Shown in pieces: positions 1-10,450 of a stretch of DNA of 64,000 bases (the first letter of the stretch is position 1; the number at the start of each line of letters is the position of its first letter). The notes below the pieces were generated by a model that saw nothing but the letters and a program-made list of their open reading frames with translations, did not search any database and was not told the DNA's origin. The translations under genes and the position numbers were made by a program. The stretch is from assembly GCF_030690725.1 (NCBI RefSeq), contig NZ_JAUYGD010000032.1, forward strand, positions 62,001 through 126,000. The letters are read 5' to 3'. Source of the stretch: Pseudomonas sp. Lineage in GTDB: Bacteria; Pseudomonadota; Gammaproteobacteria; Pseudomonadales; Pseudomonadaceae.

Positions 1-1
1 C

Positions 2-718
2 ATCCTGGCCGGCTTCGATGCTCTAGTCGTACCGACCTCGCCGACCCTTCGCAGCCTCGCTGAGATGGACGCAGAACCCGTGCTGTTCAACAGCCAGTTC
101 GGCACCTACACCAACTTCACCAACCTCGCCGACCTCGCCGCGCTGGCCGTACCGGCGGGTTTGCGTGGCGACGGTTTGCCGGCCGGCATCACCCTGATCG
201 CCCCAGCCTGGCATGACCAGGCGCTGGCCGCCTTCGGTCAGCGCTGGCAGCAAGCGCTCAAGCTACCGCTGGGCGCCACGGGTAAAGCATTGCCCGAGCA
301 GGCGCCGAGCAGCACGCCAGCACCCGGCAGCGTGCGCGTCGCCGTGGTCGGCGCACACCTGACGGGCATGCCGCTGAACTTCCAGCTGACCAGCCGCGAC
401 GCCGTGCTGGTGGAGCAAACCACCAGCGCCGCCACCTATCGCCTGTATGCCCTGCCCGGCACCGTGCCGCCCAAACCCGGGCTGGCGCGGGTGAGCGAGG
501 ACGGCGCGGCAATCATCGTCGAGCTGTGGGATATCCCCCAGGCGCGCTTTGGTGAGTTTGTCGCAGAAATCCCCACGCCACTGGGTATCGGCAACCTGCA
601 GCTGGCCGATGGTCGCTGGGTCAAAGGCTTTATCTGCGAGCCCTACGCCCTGGATGGCGCCCGCGATATCACCAGCTTTGGCGGCTGGCGGGCCTTTATC
701 GCTGAAACCCGCAAGTGA
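2..718 (+). CDS. atzF: Allophanate hydrolase, C-terminal part (cut by window start)
   Basis: Hydrolyses allophanate, the urea carboxylase product, to ammonia and CO2 in the cytoplasm. The reading frame is open from base 2, so the amidase catalytic Ser-Ser-Lys region lies upstream of the window. What remains is the end of the amidase fold (roughly the first 80 residues, including VVPTSPT and GITLIAP) and the C-terminal domain typical of allophanate hydrolases (RVAVVGAHLTGMPLNFQL, then GWRAFIAETRK at the end). Urea carboxylase follows after a repeat-filled gap of 146 bp, so the pair forms the two-step urea amidolyase route as separate proteins. Confidence 0.9.
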   Translation: MLAGFDALVVPTSPTLRSLAEMDAEPVLFNSQFGTYTNFTNLADLAALAVPAGLRGDGLPAGITLIAPAWHDQALAAFGQRWQQALKLPLGATGKALPEQAPSSTPAPGSVRVAVVGAHLTGMPLNFQLTSRDAVLVEQTTSAATYRLYALPGTVPPKPGLARVSEDGAAIIVELWDIPQARFGEFVAEIPTPLGIGNLQLADGRWVKGFICEPYALDGARDITSFGGWRAFIAETRK

Positions 719-724
719 ATAACT

Positions 725-811
725 CCCCTCACCCGCTTGCGGGAGAGGGGCTGGGGGAGAGGGTGGTGCACATAACCCCCTCTCCCTAGCCCTCTCCCCG
801 AGGGGAGAGGG
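725..811. repeat. CCCTCTCCC-type dispersed hairpin repeat
   Basis: The gap between allophanate hydrolase and urea carboxylase holds C/T-rich and G/A-rich blocks that fold into two hairpins. One pairs CCCCTC with GAGAGGGG around 725-750. The other pairs CCCTCTCCCC with the complementary GAGAGGG stretch around 790-811. A related copy lies downstream of urtA. It could act as a transcriptional attenuator or mRNA-stabilising hairpin; that role is inference. Confidence 0.7.
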
Positions 812-864
812 AACCCGATCAGTGCCTGCCACATCATTTGTGCAGGCCAGCCAGGAGGCAGGCA

Positions 865-3800
865 ATGTTTCATACCGTACTGATTGCAAACCGTGGCGAG
901 ATCGCCGTCCGCGCCATGCGCACCCTCAAGCGTCTTGGGGTGAAGAGCGTCGCCGTCTACTCCGACGCCGACCGCAATGCCCAGCATGTGCGCGATGCCG
1001 ATATCGCCATCGCCCTGGGCGGTGACAAGCCGGCCGACAGCTACCTGCGGATCGACAAGATTCTTGCCGCTGCCAAGGAAACCGGCGCCCAGGCGATCTA
1101 CCCCGGTTACGGCTTTCTCTCGGAAAGCGCTGAGTTCGCCGATGCCTGCGAGGCCGTGGGCATCGCCTTTGTCGGCCCGACCGGCGAGCAGATCCGCGAG
1201 TTCGGCCTCAAGCACCGCGCCCGTGAGCTGGCAGGTGCAGCCGGCGTGCCCATGGCCCCCGGCACCGGTCTGCTCGACAGCCTGGAACAGGCGCTGGAAT
1301 CTGCCGCACGCATCGGCTACCCGGTGATGCTCAAGACCACCGCAGGCGGTGGCGGCATCGGCCTGACCCGTTGCGACGATGCAGCGGCCCTGAGCGCCGC
1401 CTACGACAGCGTCAAGCGCATGGGCGAGCAGTTCTTCAGCGATGCCGGGGTGTTTCTCGAATGCTTTGTTGACCAGGCGCGGCATATCGAAGTGCAGATT
1501 TTCGGCGACGGCGCAGGCCGCGTCGCCGCCCTCGGAGAGCGCGACTGCTCGCTGCAGCGGCGCAACCAGAAAGTGGTCGAGGAAACCCCGGCGCCCAACC
1601 TGCCGCAAGCCACCCGCGAAAGGCTGCATGCCGCCGCCGTGCAGCTGGGCGAGTCGGTCAACTACCGCAGCGCCGGCACCGTGGAATTTATCTACGACGG
1701 CGCCCGCGATGCCTTTTACTTCCTTGAGGTGAATACCCGCCTGCAGGTCGAGCACCCGGTTACCGAGCTGGTCACCGGCCTTGATCTGATCGAATGCATG
1801 CTGCGCGTGGCTGCCGCCGATAGCCTGGACTGGACCGCGCTGAATCGCGCCCCGCAAGGCGCCGCCATCGAGGTACGGATCTACGCCGAAGACCCACTGA
1901 AGAACTTCCAGCCCAGCCCCGGCGTGCTTACCGATGTGCACTTCCCGGCGGATGTGCGCCTGGATGGCTGGGTCAGCACCGGCAGCGAGGTCTCGGCCTT
2001 TTACGACCCAATGATCGCCAAGCTGATCGTGCATGCCGACACCCGCGCGGAGGCCATCGCCAAGCTGCAGAAGGCCCTGGGCGAAACCCGCCTGCATGGC
2101 ATCGCCAGCAACCTCGACTACCTGCGCCAGGTGGTGGCCGAGCCGCGCTTTCATGCCGGCGCGGTGTGGACGCGTCTGCTCGACAGCTTCCAATTCAAGG
2201 CCAGCGTGATTGAGGTGCTGGAGCCCGGCACCTACTCCAGCGTGCAGGACTACCCCGGCCGCCTCGGCTACTGGGATGTCGGCGTGCCGCCCTCCGGGCC
2301 GATGGATGACCTGGCCTTCCGCCTGGCCAACCGGATTGTCGGCAACCATAACGATGCCGCCGCCCTGGAATTCACCCTGCAAGGCCCAACCCTGCGCTTT
2401 CACAGTGACGCATTGATCGCCCTGACCGGCGCAGACTGCCCAGCCGAGCTGGACGGCGAAGCGGTTGCCTACTGGGCGCCGATCCGCGTCAGCGCCGGGC
2501 AAACGCTCAAGCTCGGCCGCGCCAGCAGCGGTTGCCGCACTTACCTGGCCGTACGCAATGGCCTGGACGTACCGCTGTACCTGGGCAGCCGCTCGACCTT
2601 TGCCCTTGGCCAGTTTGGTGGGCATGCCGGCCGCACCCTGCGCCCGGCGGATATGCTGGCCATCTCGCAACCCGAGCTTGCCGCCTGCACCACCCCAGCG
2701 CCGATCAGCGCGCCGCAGGCGCTGGATGCCAGCCTGATTCCCAACTACGGCAGCATCTGGAATATCGGCGTGCTCTATGGCCCGCACGGCGCACCGGATT
2801 TCTTCACCGCGCAGTCCATCGAAGAGTTCTTCGCCGCCGAATGGCAGGTGCACTACAACTCCAACCGCCTCGGCGTGCGTCTCAGTGGCCCGAAGCCAAG
2901 CTGGGCGCGCGCCGACGGTGGCGAAGCCGGCCTGCACCCGTCCAACGTGCACGACTGCGAATACGCCATTGGCGCGATCAACTTCACCGGTGACTTCCCG
3001 GTAATCCTGACCAAGGACGGCCCCAGCCTCGGTGGTTTCGTCTGCCCGGTGACCATCGCCAAGGCCGAGCTGTGGAAGATCGGCCAGGTCAAACCCGGCG
3101 ATACACTGCGTTTTCACCCCATCAGCTTTCAACAGGCGCAGAGCCTGGAGCAAGCGCAGCTGGGCAGCATCGCCGCACTGGCGGCGATCAGCGCGGTCAG
3201 CCTGCCGGCGCCATCCTTGCTGCCATCGAACACTGTTTCCGCCACGGTATTGGCCGAACTGCCAGCCACGGCCAAGCGTCCGCATGTGGTCTACCGCCAG
3301 GCAGGGGATGCCTACATCCTGCTGGAGTACGGCGACAACGTGCTCGACCTGGCCCTGCGTCTGCGCGTGCACCTGCTGATGGAGGCACTCAAGGCCGAGC
3401 CGTTGGCTGGCCTGGAAGAACTCGCCCCCGGCGTGCGCTCACTGCAGCTGCGCTACGACAGCCGAGTGCTGCACCAGCGCGCGCTGCTTGAACACCTGCT
3501 GCGCCTGGAAGCACAGCTTGGCGACGTGGCCACCCTCAAGGTGCCGACGCGCATCGTCCACCTGCCCATGGCCTTCGAAGACAGCGCCACCCTCGCCGCC
3601 GTGCAGCGCTACCGGGAAACCGTGCGCAGCGAGGCGCCCTGGCTGCCGAACAACGTCGACTTTATCCAGCGCGCCAATGGCCTGGCCAGCCGCGATGAGG
3701 TCAAAGACATCCTGTTTGATGCCAGCTACCTGATCCTCGGCCTCGGCGACGTCTACCTCGACGCGCCCTGCGCCGTGCCGCTGGACCCGCGCCACCGCCT

Positions 3801-4494
3801 GCTCAGCTCCAAGTACAACCCGGCGCGCACCTACACCGCCGAAGGCACCGTGGGCATCGGCGGCATGTACATGTGCATCTACGGCATGGACTCGCCCGGC
3901 GGCTATCAACTGGTCGGCCGCACCCTGCCGATCTGGAACAAGTACGTGAAGAACCCGCAGTTCGAGAATGGTCAGCCGTGGCTGCTGCAGTTCTTCGATC
4001 AGGTGAAGTTCTACCCGGTCAGCGAGGCCGAGCTGGATGAGTTCCGCGAAGCCTTCCGCGAAGGCCGTGCGCAGGTGCGCATCGAGCACAGCGAGTTCGA
4101 CTTTGCCGAGTACCAGCGCTTCCTCGCCGCCAACGCAGGCAGCATTCAAGCCTTCCAGAACCAGCAGAAGGCTGCCTTCGACGCCGAAGTACAACTGTGG
4201 CGCGACGATGACCCCAGCGAGGTCGCCGCACTGATCAGCAGCCCGGATGAGGATGGCGACAACGACGGCCATATGGTCAACGCCGAGATGAGCGGCAGCG
4301 TGTGGAAGGTGCTGGTCGAGCCCGGCCAGCAGGTGGAAGCCGGTACGCCGCTGCTGGTGGTTGAGGCGATGAAGATGGAGCTGGCGGTCACCGCGCCGTT
4401 CGCCGGCATGGTCAAGTCGGTGCGCTGCACCCCCGGCAAGGCGGTTACCCCTGGCGATGCGCTGCTGTTGCTCGCCCCCACCGAGGCGGCCTGA
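865..4494 (+). CDS. uca: Urea carboxylase (biotin-dependent)
   Basis: ATP- and biotin-dependent carboxylation of urea to allophanate. The 1209-residue protein has the full domain series. A biotin carboxylase opens with VLIANRGEIAVRAMRTLKRLG, with the glycine-rich ATP loop TTAGGGGIG near residue 160. A KipA/PxpC-like carboxyltransferase half begins near 449, a KipI/PxpB-like half near 809, and a C-terminal biotinyl domain carries the biotin lysine at 1170 in EAMKMEL. The start at 865 is preceded by AGGAGG; an upstream in-frame ATG at 838 has no such site. Some family members prefer guanidine over urea. The neighbouring urea importer favours urea here, but sequence alone does not settle it. Confidence 0.95.
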   Translation: MFHTVLIANRGEIAVRAMRTLKRLGVKSVAVYSDADRNAQHVRDADIAIALGGDKPADSYLRIDKILAAAKETGAQAIYPGYGFLSESAEFADACEAVGIAFVGPTGEQIREFGLKHRARELAGAAGVPMAPGTGLLDSLEQALESAARIGYPVMLKTTAGGGGIGLTRCDDAAALSAAYDSVKRMGEQFFSDAGVFLECFVDQARHIEVQIFGDGAGRVAALGERDCSLQRRNQKVVEETPAPNLPQATRERLHAAAVQLGESVNYRSAGTVEFIYDGARDAFYFLEVNTRLQVEHPVTELVTGLDLIECMLRVAAADSLDWTALNRAPQGAAIEVRIYAEDPLKNFQPSPGVLTDVHFPADVRLDGWVSTGSEVSAFYDPMIAKLIVHADTRAEAIAKLQKALGETRLHGIASNLDYLRQVVAEPRFHAGAVWTRLLDSFQFKASVIEVLEPGTYSSVQDYPGRLGYWDVGVPPSGPMDDLAFRLANRIVGNHNDAAALEFTLQGPTLRFHSDALIALTGADCPAELDGEAVAYWAPIRVSAGQTLKLGRASSGCRTYLAVRNGLDVPLYLGSRSTFALGQFGGHAGRTLRPADMLAISQPELAACTTPAPISAPQALDASLIPNYGSIWNIGVLYGPHGAPDFFTAQSIEEFFAAEWQVHYNSNRLGVRLSGPKPSWARADGGEAGLHPSNVHDCEYAIGAINFTGDFPVILTKDGPSLGGFVCPVTIAKAELWKIGQVKPGDTLRFHPISFQQAQSLEQAQLGSIAALAAISAVSLPAPSLLPSNTVSATVLAELPATAKRPHVVYRQAGDAYILLEYGDNVLDLALRLRVHLLMEALKAEPLAGLEELAPGVRSLQLRYDSRVLHQRALLEHLLRLEAQLGDVATLKVPTRIVHLPMAFEDSATLAAVQRYRETVRSEAPWLPNNVDFIQRANGLASRDEVKDILFDASYLILGLGDVYLDAPCAVPLDPRHRLLSSKYNPARTYTAEGTVGIGGMYMCIYGMDSPGGYQLVGRTLPIWNKYVKNPQFENGQPWLLQFFDQVKFYPVSEAELDEFREAFREGRAQVRIEHSEFDFAEYQRFLAANAGSIQAFQNQQKAAFDAEVQLWRDDDPSEVAALISSPDEDGDNDGHMVNAEMSGSVWKVLVEPGQQVEAGTPLLVVEAMKMELAVTAPFAGMVKSVRCTPGKAVTPGDALLLLAPTEAA

Positions 4495-4495
4495 G

Positions 4496-5227
4496 ATGCA
4501 ACTGGTCAGCGCGTCCGCACCTGGCAAGGAGCGCCCGGAGAATCTCGCCGAGCGCATCTACCAGCAGCTCAAGGACGACATCTTCGAGTTCCGCCTGCTG
4601 CCCGGTGATCGCTTCTCCGAGGGTGAGATCGCCGAGCGCATGGCGGTCAGCCGTACGCCGGTGCGCCAGGCGCTGTATCGGCTACAGCGCGAGGATTACC
4701 TGCAGGTGTATTTCCGCAGCGGCTGGCAGGTCAAGCCGTTCGACTTTGCGCATTTCGAGGAGCTGTACGAGGTGCGCATCGTCCTCGAAATGGAAGCTGT
4801 GCGGCGTTTGTGTGAACGCCCCCAAGACGAGCAATCCGCCGCACTGGAGCAACTCAAGCGCACCTGGTTGGTGCAACCCGAGCAGCGTTTGCAGGACGGT
4901 CGCGAGGTTTCGCACCTGGATGAGCGTTTTCATTGCCTGTTGGTGGAAGCCACCGGCAACCGCGAGATGGCCCGCCTGCACGCCGAGGTGAGCGAGAAAA
5001 TCCGCATTATCAGGCGCTTGGACTTCACCCAGGGCCCGCGCGTGACGGCCACTTACGACGAACACGGACAAATTCTCGCGGCGATTCTGTCGCGCCGATG
5101 CGAAGAGGCACAGCTATTGCTCAAGACCCATATAGAGGTCAGCAAGGCGGAAGTGCGCAAGATCACCCTGCACATGCTGCATAGCGCGCGTCAGCGCACC
5201 ATGCCGGCACCAGAGGTGAAGACCTGA
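4496..5227 (+). CDS. GntR-family regulator with FCD ligand domain
   Basis: DNA-binding regulator of 243 residues. The N-terminal winged helix (about residues 12-78) shows the GntR pattern RIYQQLKDDIFEFRLLPGDRFSEGEIA followed by SRTPVRQAL. The remainder (about 90-225) is an all-helical FCD domain like FadR-subfamily members, with LDERFHCLLVEATGN and a C-terminal HIEVS segment as candidate metal/ligand residues. Its ATG begins 1 nt after the urea carboxylase stop, so it is co-transcribed with that gene. It probably controls the carboxylase/allophanate hydrolase unit, possibly urt as well. The ligand is unknown. Confidence 0.85.
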   Translation: MQLVSASAPGKERPENLAERIYQQLKDDIFEFRLLPGDRFSEGEIAERMAVSRTPVRQALYRLQREDYLQVYFRSGWQVKPFDFAHFEELYEVRIVLEMEAVRRLCERPQDEQSAALEQLKRTWLVQPEQRLQDGREVSHLDERFHCLLVEATGNREMARLHAEVSEKIRIIRRLDFTQGPRVTATYDEHGQILAAILSRRCEEAQLLLKTHIEVSKAEVRKITLHMLHSARQRTMPAPEVKT

Positions 5228-5322
5228 AGTGAAGACCCGGGGCCAGGCCCTGTTTCAACTGCCAGACAAACAACTAAAAACCAGCAGCTCAAACACTTAA
5301 GTTCGTGAATGGAGATCGCACC

Positions 5323-6588
5323 ATGCAACGTCGCAATCTGATCAAGGCCTTTACCCTATCCGCGTCCATCGCCGCCATGGGCATGACCTGGACCGTGCAA
5401 GCCGCCGAGACCATCAAGGTCGGCATCCTCCACTCGCTGTCCGGCACCATGGCCATCTCGGAAACCTCGCTGAAAGACATGGCGTTGATGACCATCGACG
5501 AAATCAACGCCAAGGGCGGCGTACTCGGCAAGCAACTCGAACCGGTCGTGGTCGACCCAGCCTCGAACTGGCCGCTGTTCGCCGAACGCGGTCGCCAGCT
5601 GCTGACCCAGGACAAGGTCGACGTCACTTTCGGCTGCTGGACTTCGGTGTCGCGCAAATCCGTACTGCCGGTCTATGAAGAACTCAACGGCCTGCTGTTC
5701 TACCCGGTGCAGTACGAAGGCGAAGAAATGTCGCCGAACGTCTTCTACACCGGCGCCGCGCCAAACCAGCAGGCCATTCCAGCGGTCGAGTACCTGATGA
5801 GCGAAGACGGCGGCGCCGCCAAGCGCTACTTCCTGCTTGGCACTGACTATGTTTACCCGCGCACCACCAACAAGATCCTGCGCGCGTTCCTGATCAGCAA
5901 AGGTGTGGCCGAAAAAGACATCGAAGAGGTCTACACCCCGTTCGGCCATAGCGACTATCAAACCATCGTTGCCAACATCAAGAAGTTCTCCGCTGGCGGC
6001 AAGACTGCTGTGATCTCCACCGTTAACGGCGACTCCAACGTGCCGTTCTATAAAGAGCTGGCCAACCAGGGCCTGGAAGCCACCGACGTACCGGTGGTGG
6101 CCTTCTCCGTGGGTGAAGAAGAACTGCGCGGCATCGACACCAAGCCATTGGTCGGCCACCTGGCCGCATGGAACTACTTCCAGTCCGTGGAGAATCCGGT
6201 CAACACCGAGTTCGTCGCCAAGTGGAAGGCTTACGCCAAAGCCAAGAACCTGCCAGGCGCCGACAAGGCCGTAACCAACGACCCGATGGAAGCCACCTAC
6301 GTCGGCATCCATATGTGGGCCCAGGCTGTGGAAAAAGCCGGCACCACCGACGTCGACAAAGTGCGCACCGCGCTCTACGGCCAAACCTTCGCCGCGCCGA
6401 GTGGCTACACCTTGACCATGGACAAGACCAACCACCACCTGCACAAGCCGGTGATGATCGGTGAAATCCAGGAAGACGGTCAGTTCTCCGTGGTCTGGGA
6501 AACCAGCAGCCCAGTCCGCGCCCAGCCGTGGAGCCCGTACATCGAAGGCAACGACAAGAAGCCGGATTACGCGGTCAAGTCGAACTAA
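5323..6588 (+). CDS. urtA: Urea ABC transporter substrate-binding protein UrtA
   Basis: Periplasmic urea-binding component of the UrtABCDE importer, 421 residues, the usual family length. ATG at 5323 follows GGAGA by 7 nt; an in-frame GTG at 5305 is less likely. The N-terminus QRRNLIKAF followed by a hydrophobic stretch ending in VQA/AE resembles a twin-arginine (Tat) signal peptide. The mature part starts IKVGILHSLSGTMAISE and contains WTSVSRKSVLPVYEELNGLLFYPVQYEGEE, characteristic of urea/short-amide binding proteins. The 95-bp gap after the GntR gene could hold its own promoter, but I see no convincing -24/-12 or -35/-10. Confidence 0.96.
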   Translation: MQRRNLIKAFTLSASIAAMGMTWTVQAAETIKVGILHSLSGTMAISETSLKDMALMTIDEINAKGGVLGKQLEPVVVDPASNWPLFAERGRQLLTQDKVDVTFGCWTSVSRKSVLPVYEELNGLLFYPVQYEGEEMSPNVFYTGAAPNQQAIPAVEYLMSEDGGAAKRYFLLGTDYVYPRTTNKILRAFLISKGVAEKDIEEVYTPFGHSDYQTIVANIKKFSAGGKTAVISTVNGDSNVPFYKELANQGLEATDVPVVAFSVGEEELRGIDTKPLVGHLAAWNYFQSVENPVNTEFVAKWKAYAKAKNLPGADKAVTNDPMEATYVGIHMWAQAVEKAGTTDVDKVRTALYGQTFAAPSGYTLTMDKTNHHLHKPVMIGEIQEDGQFSVVWETSSPVRAQPWSPYIEGNDKKPDYAVKSN

Positions 6589-6596
6589 GGCAAAAG

Positions 6597-6637
6597 CCCC
6601 TCTCCCCCAACCCCTCTCCCGCACGCGGGAGAGGGGA
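6597..6637. repeat. CCCTCTCCC-type hairpin repeat downstream of urtA
   Basis: Immediately after urtA, two C/T-rich blocks are followed by GCGGGAGAGGGG, giving a strong hairpin (CCCCTCTCCCGC with GCGGGAGAGGGG). It is related to the repeat at 725-811. A hairpin here may protect the urtA message or reduce read-through into urtB. Confidence 0.65.
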
Positions 6638-6729
6638 GCTGACGACCACGCATCTGCAGCATGACGCGGTCAGCCCCTCGCCCTTTTTCTTTCATGAAGA
6701 GGGGGCAGAGGATTGGGGAGAGGGTCGCT

Positions 6730-6780
6730 GTAGCCCGGATGTAATCCGGGAAGACCGCTCCCGGATTACATCCGGGCTAC
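6730..6780. repeat. Paired GTAG-foot REP hairpins (CCCGGAT stem)
   Basis: Two units face each other. Unit one (6730-6750, +) is GTAG, stem CCCGGAT, 3-nt loop, stem ATCCGGG. Unit two (6760-6780) is its exact reverse complement, 9 nt away, so the whole 51 bp is also a large inverted repeat. This is REP/BIME architecture. It lies in the urtA-urtB gap just before the urtB ribosome binding site. Confidence 0.85.
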
Positions 6781-6794
6781 GCCAAGGAAGCCCC

Positions 6795-8366
6795 ATGCCC
6801 ATTGCCCTTACCCGAATTCTGCTGAGCCTGCTGTTGCTGCTGCCTATGGCCGCGCACGCAGGTGACGCACAGGACTTTGTCGCCGCCAACCCGGCCAAGC
6901 AGGCCAGCCTGCTGGAACGCTGGGCCGCCGCGCCGGATGCCGCGCGCCTGCCGCTGCTCGAAGCCCTGCAACAAGGCCGCGTGGCCGCCGACAGCACAAA
7001 GACCGCCTTTATCGAAACAGCTGGTAACTACCAGGCCGCCGAAGGCGATGCAGTGCCCACTGAAACACCGCGCAAACTGCGCCTGAACAATCGCCTACGC
7101 GGGCTGATCAGCACCGCCATGGCAAGCCACCAGTTATTGGCTGAAGACCCGGCACTGCGCCTGGCCGCCGCCCAACAACTGCAGAAGAGCGCCAAACCGG
7201 CGCAGTTAGAATTGCTTAACGCCCAGGTGGCCAGCGAAACCGATGATGGCGTGCGCGATGCACTGACGTTGGCCCTGGCCAACCTTCAACTGGTCGACAA
7301 TGACATCTCCGTGCGCCTGGCTGCCGTGCGCCTGCTCGGTGAAACCGGCGACCCGCTGGCCCGCACCCGCCTGGAAACCCTGCTCGACCCAGCCGTGGAA
7401 AGTGACCCGACAGTTCGCACTGCTGCCGAAACCAGCCTGGCCCAGGTCAAACGTAAACTGCTGATTGGCGAGCTGCTCGGCCAAGCGTTTAGTGGCCTTT
7501 CACTCGGCTCGATTCTGCTGCTGGCGGCGCTGGGCCTGGCCATCACCTTCGGCCTGCTCGGGGTGATCAATATGGCCCACGGCGAGATGCTGATGCTCGG
7601 CGCCTACTCCACCTATATGGTGCAGGTGATGTTCCAGCGTTTCGCCCCGGAAGCCCTGGCGCTTTATCCGCTGGTGGCGCTGCCGGTGGCGTTCTTCGTC
7701 ACCGCCGCTATCGGCATGGCGCTGGAACGCACGGTGATTCGCCACCTCTACGGTCGTCCGCTGGAAACCCTGCTGGCCACCTGGGGCATCAGCCTGATTC
7801 TGATCCAACTGGTGCGGGTGATCTTCGGCGCGCAGAACGTTGAAGTGGCCAACCCTTACTGGCTGTCTGGCGGCATTCAAGTGCTGCCAAATCTGGTGCT
7901 GCCATACAACCGCATCGTGATCATCGGCTTCGCCCTGTTTGTGGTGGTGCTGACCTGGCTGCTGCTGAACAAGACCCGCCTGGGCCTTAACGTTCGTGCC
8001 GTCACGCAGAACCGCAACATGGCGGCCTGCTGCGGTGTGCCAACCGGCCGGGTGGACATGATGGCGTTCGGTTTGGGCTCAGGGATCGCTGGCCTCGGCG
8101 GCGTAGCGCTTAGCCAGATCGGCAACGTCGGCCCGGACCTGGGGCAGAGCTACATCATCGACTCCTTCCTGGTGGTGGTACTCGGCGGCGTCGGTCAACT
8201 GGCCGGTAGCGTGATGGCAGCCTTTGGTCTGGGCATCGCCAACAAGATTCTCGAACCGCAGATCGGTGCCGTGCTCGGCAAGATCCTTATCCTCGCGCTG
8301 ATCATTCTGTTTATTCAGAAACGCCCGCAAGGTCTGTTTGCTTTGAAAGGACGGGTGATCGACTGA
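6795..8366 (+). CDS. urtB: Urea ABC transporter permease UrtB
   Basis: Inner-membrane permease, 523 residues. Residues 1-25 form a signal peptide (MPIALTRILLSLLLLLPMAAHAGD). About residues 26-230 are a helical, HEAT-like extracytoplasmic domain, and about 235-523 are the LivH-type permease (LAITFGLLGVINMAHGEMLMLGAYSTYMVQ). The long N-terminal domain is usual for UrtB and absent from amino-acid LivH proteins. ATG 6795 is preceded by AAGGAAG. The stop overlaps the urtC start by one base. Confidence 0.95.
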   Translation: MPIALTRILLSLLLLLPMAAHAGDAQDFVAANPAKQASLLERWAAAPDAARLPLLEALQQGRVAADSTKTAFIETAGNYQAAEGDAVPTETPRKLRLNNRLRGLISTAMASHQLLAEDPALRLAAAQQLQKSAKPAQLELLNAQVASETDDGVRDALTLALANLQLVDNDISVRLAAVRLLGETGDPLARTRLETLLDPAVESDPTVRTAAETSLAQVKRKLLIGELLGQAFSGLSLGSILLLAALGLAITFGLLGVINMAHGEMLMLGAYSTYMVQVMFQRFAPEALALYPLVALPVAFFVTAAIGMALERTVIRHLYGRPLETLLATWGISLILIQLVRVIFGAQNVEVANPYWLSGGIQVLPNLVLPYNRIVIIGFALFVVVLTWLLLNKTRLGLNVRAVTQNRNMAACCGVPTGRVDMMAFGLGSGIAGLGGVALSQIGNVGPDLGQSYIIDSFLVVVLGGVGQLAGSVMAAFGLGIANKILEPQIGAVLGKILILALIILFIQKRPQGLFALKGRVID

Positions 8367-9456
8367 TGACTATGCCACTCAACCAAACGCTGCTGGCGCG
8401 TGCCAGCGCCAAGCTCGGCCCGCAAGTCTCCATTGCCATCGGCCTGCTGGTGCTGGCCCTGCTGATCGCCATGCCGCTGCTGCACTTGCTGCCTGCGGAC
8501 AACGCCCTGCACGTCTCGGCCTATACCCTGACCCTGGTTGGCAAAATCCTCTGCTACTGCATCGTCGCCCTGGCGCTCGATCTGGTCTGGGGTTACGCCG
8601 GCCTGCTGTCGCTCGGCCACGGCCTGTTCTTCGCTCTCGGCGGTTACGCCATGGGTATGTACCTGATGCGCGAAGCGGCCGGCGACGGCCTGCCGGCATT
8701 TATGAGCTTCCTGGCCTGGACCGAGCTGCCCTGGTACTGGTACGGCACCAGCAACTTCCTCTGGGCGCTGTGCCTGGTGGTGCTGGCCCCGGGTTTGCTG
8801 GCCCTGGTGTTCGGCTTTTTCGCCTTTCGCTCGCGGATCAAGGGCGTGTATTTCTCGATCATGACCCAGGCGCTGACCTTTGCCGGCATGCTGCTGTTCT
8901 TTCGAAACGAGACCGGCTTTGGCGGCAACAACGGCTTTACCAACTTCAAGACCATTCTCGGCTTCGACATCACCTCGGCGCACACCCGCGCGGTGCTGTT
9001 CCTCGCCACCGTGGCGCTGCTGGTTGCCAGCCTGTACCTGGGCTGGACGCTGGCACGCAGTAAGTTCGGCCGAGTACTCACCGCACTACGTGACGCGGAA
9101 AACCGCCTGATGTTCTGCGGCTACGACCCGCGTGGCTACAAGCTGTTTATCTGGGTGCTCAGCGCCGTGCTGTGCGGCCTGGCTGGTGCTTTGTATGTGC
9201 CGCAAGTAGGCATCATCAACCCAAGCGAAATGTCGCCCACCAACTCCATCGAAGCCGCCGTCTGGGTCGCCTTAGGCGGGCGTGGCACGCTGATCGGTCC
9301 ACTGCTTGGCGCCGGTTTGGTCAACGGCATGAAGAGCTGGTTTACCGTGGCCTTCCCCGAGTATTGGCTGTTCGCCCTGGGCTTCCTTTTCATTGTCGTA
9401 ACCCTGTTCTTACCGAAAGGCGTGATCGGCTTGTTACGCAAGAAAGGAGAGCAATG

Positions 9457-9457
<1 letters not shown>
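8366..9457 (+). CDS. urtC: Urea ABC transporter permease UrtC
   Basis: Second inner-membrane permease of the urea importer, 363 residues, LivM type with about ten hydrophobic segments. Conserved features include ALDLVWGYAGLLSLGHGLFFALGGYAMGMYLM near residue 70 and ALGGRGTLIGPLLGAGLVNG near 305. It overlaps urtB by one base and urtD by one base, so the three genes are translationally coupled. A second ATG two codons downstream (8372) is an alternative start. Confidence 0.95.
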
Positions 9458-10308
<851 letters not shown>

Positions 10309-10322
10309 ATACCGCGGATTAT

Positions 10323-10430
10323 GGTTCCCACGTCGAGGCGTCGCACCGTCTGCGTGGGAACCCCTCCCGGGACGCTCCGCGTCCCTGCGACGCAGAGCGT
10401 CGCCAACTGCATCCCCACGCAGAGCGTGGG
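10323..10430. repeat. Four tandem hairpins, GTTCCCACGC-type Pseudomonas repeat
   Basis: The urtD-urtE gap contains successive palindromes. GGTTCCCACG at 10323 pairs with CGTGGGAACC at 10353. GGGACGC/GCGTCCC lies around 10369-10385, GCGACGC/GCGTCGC around 10387-10403, and CCCACGC/GCGTGGG around 10413-10430. These are familiar interspersed repeats in Pseudomonas. They interrupt the operon between the two ATPase genes. Confidence 0.75.
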
Positions 10431-10450
10431 AACGATCAAGGGAGCAAGAC

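Noticed and set aside
1..864. Guanidine riboswitch for the urea carboxylase unit
   Set aside because: The 5' end of this unit lies outside the window, and the gap before urea carboxylase is only dispersed hairpin repeat.
643..3372. 909-residue open frame on the minus strand opposite urea carboxylase
   Set aside because: Low-complexity His/Gln/Arg-rich translation, no family motif, no ribosome site; it is the usual GC-rich shadow of a strongly coding + strand.
5228..5322. Sigma-54/NtrC-type promoter upstream of urtA
   Set aside because: Expected for nitrogen genes, but I find no GG-N10-GC element with TGGCAC/TTGC-like context in the gap; control may start further upstream.
10309..10450. CRISPR-like array in the urtD-urtE gap
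   Set aside because: The repeated elements are neighbouring palindromes of differing sequence without regular spacers, and no cas genes are present.
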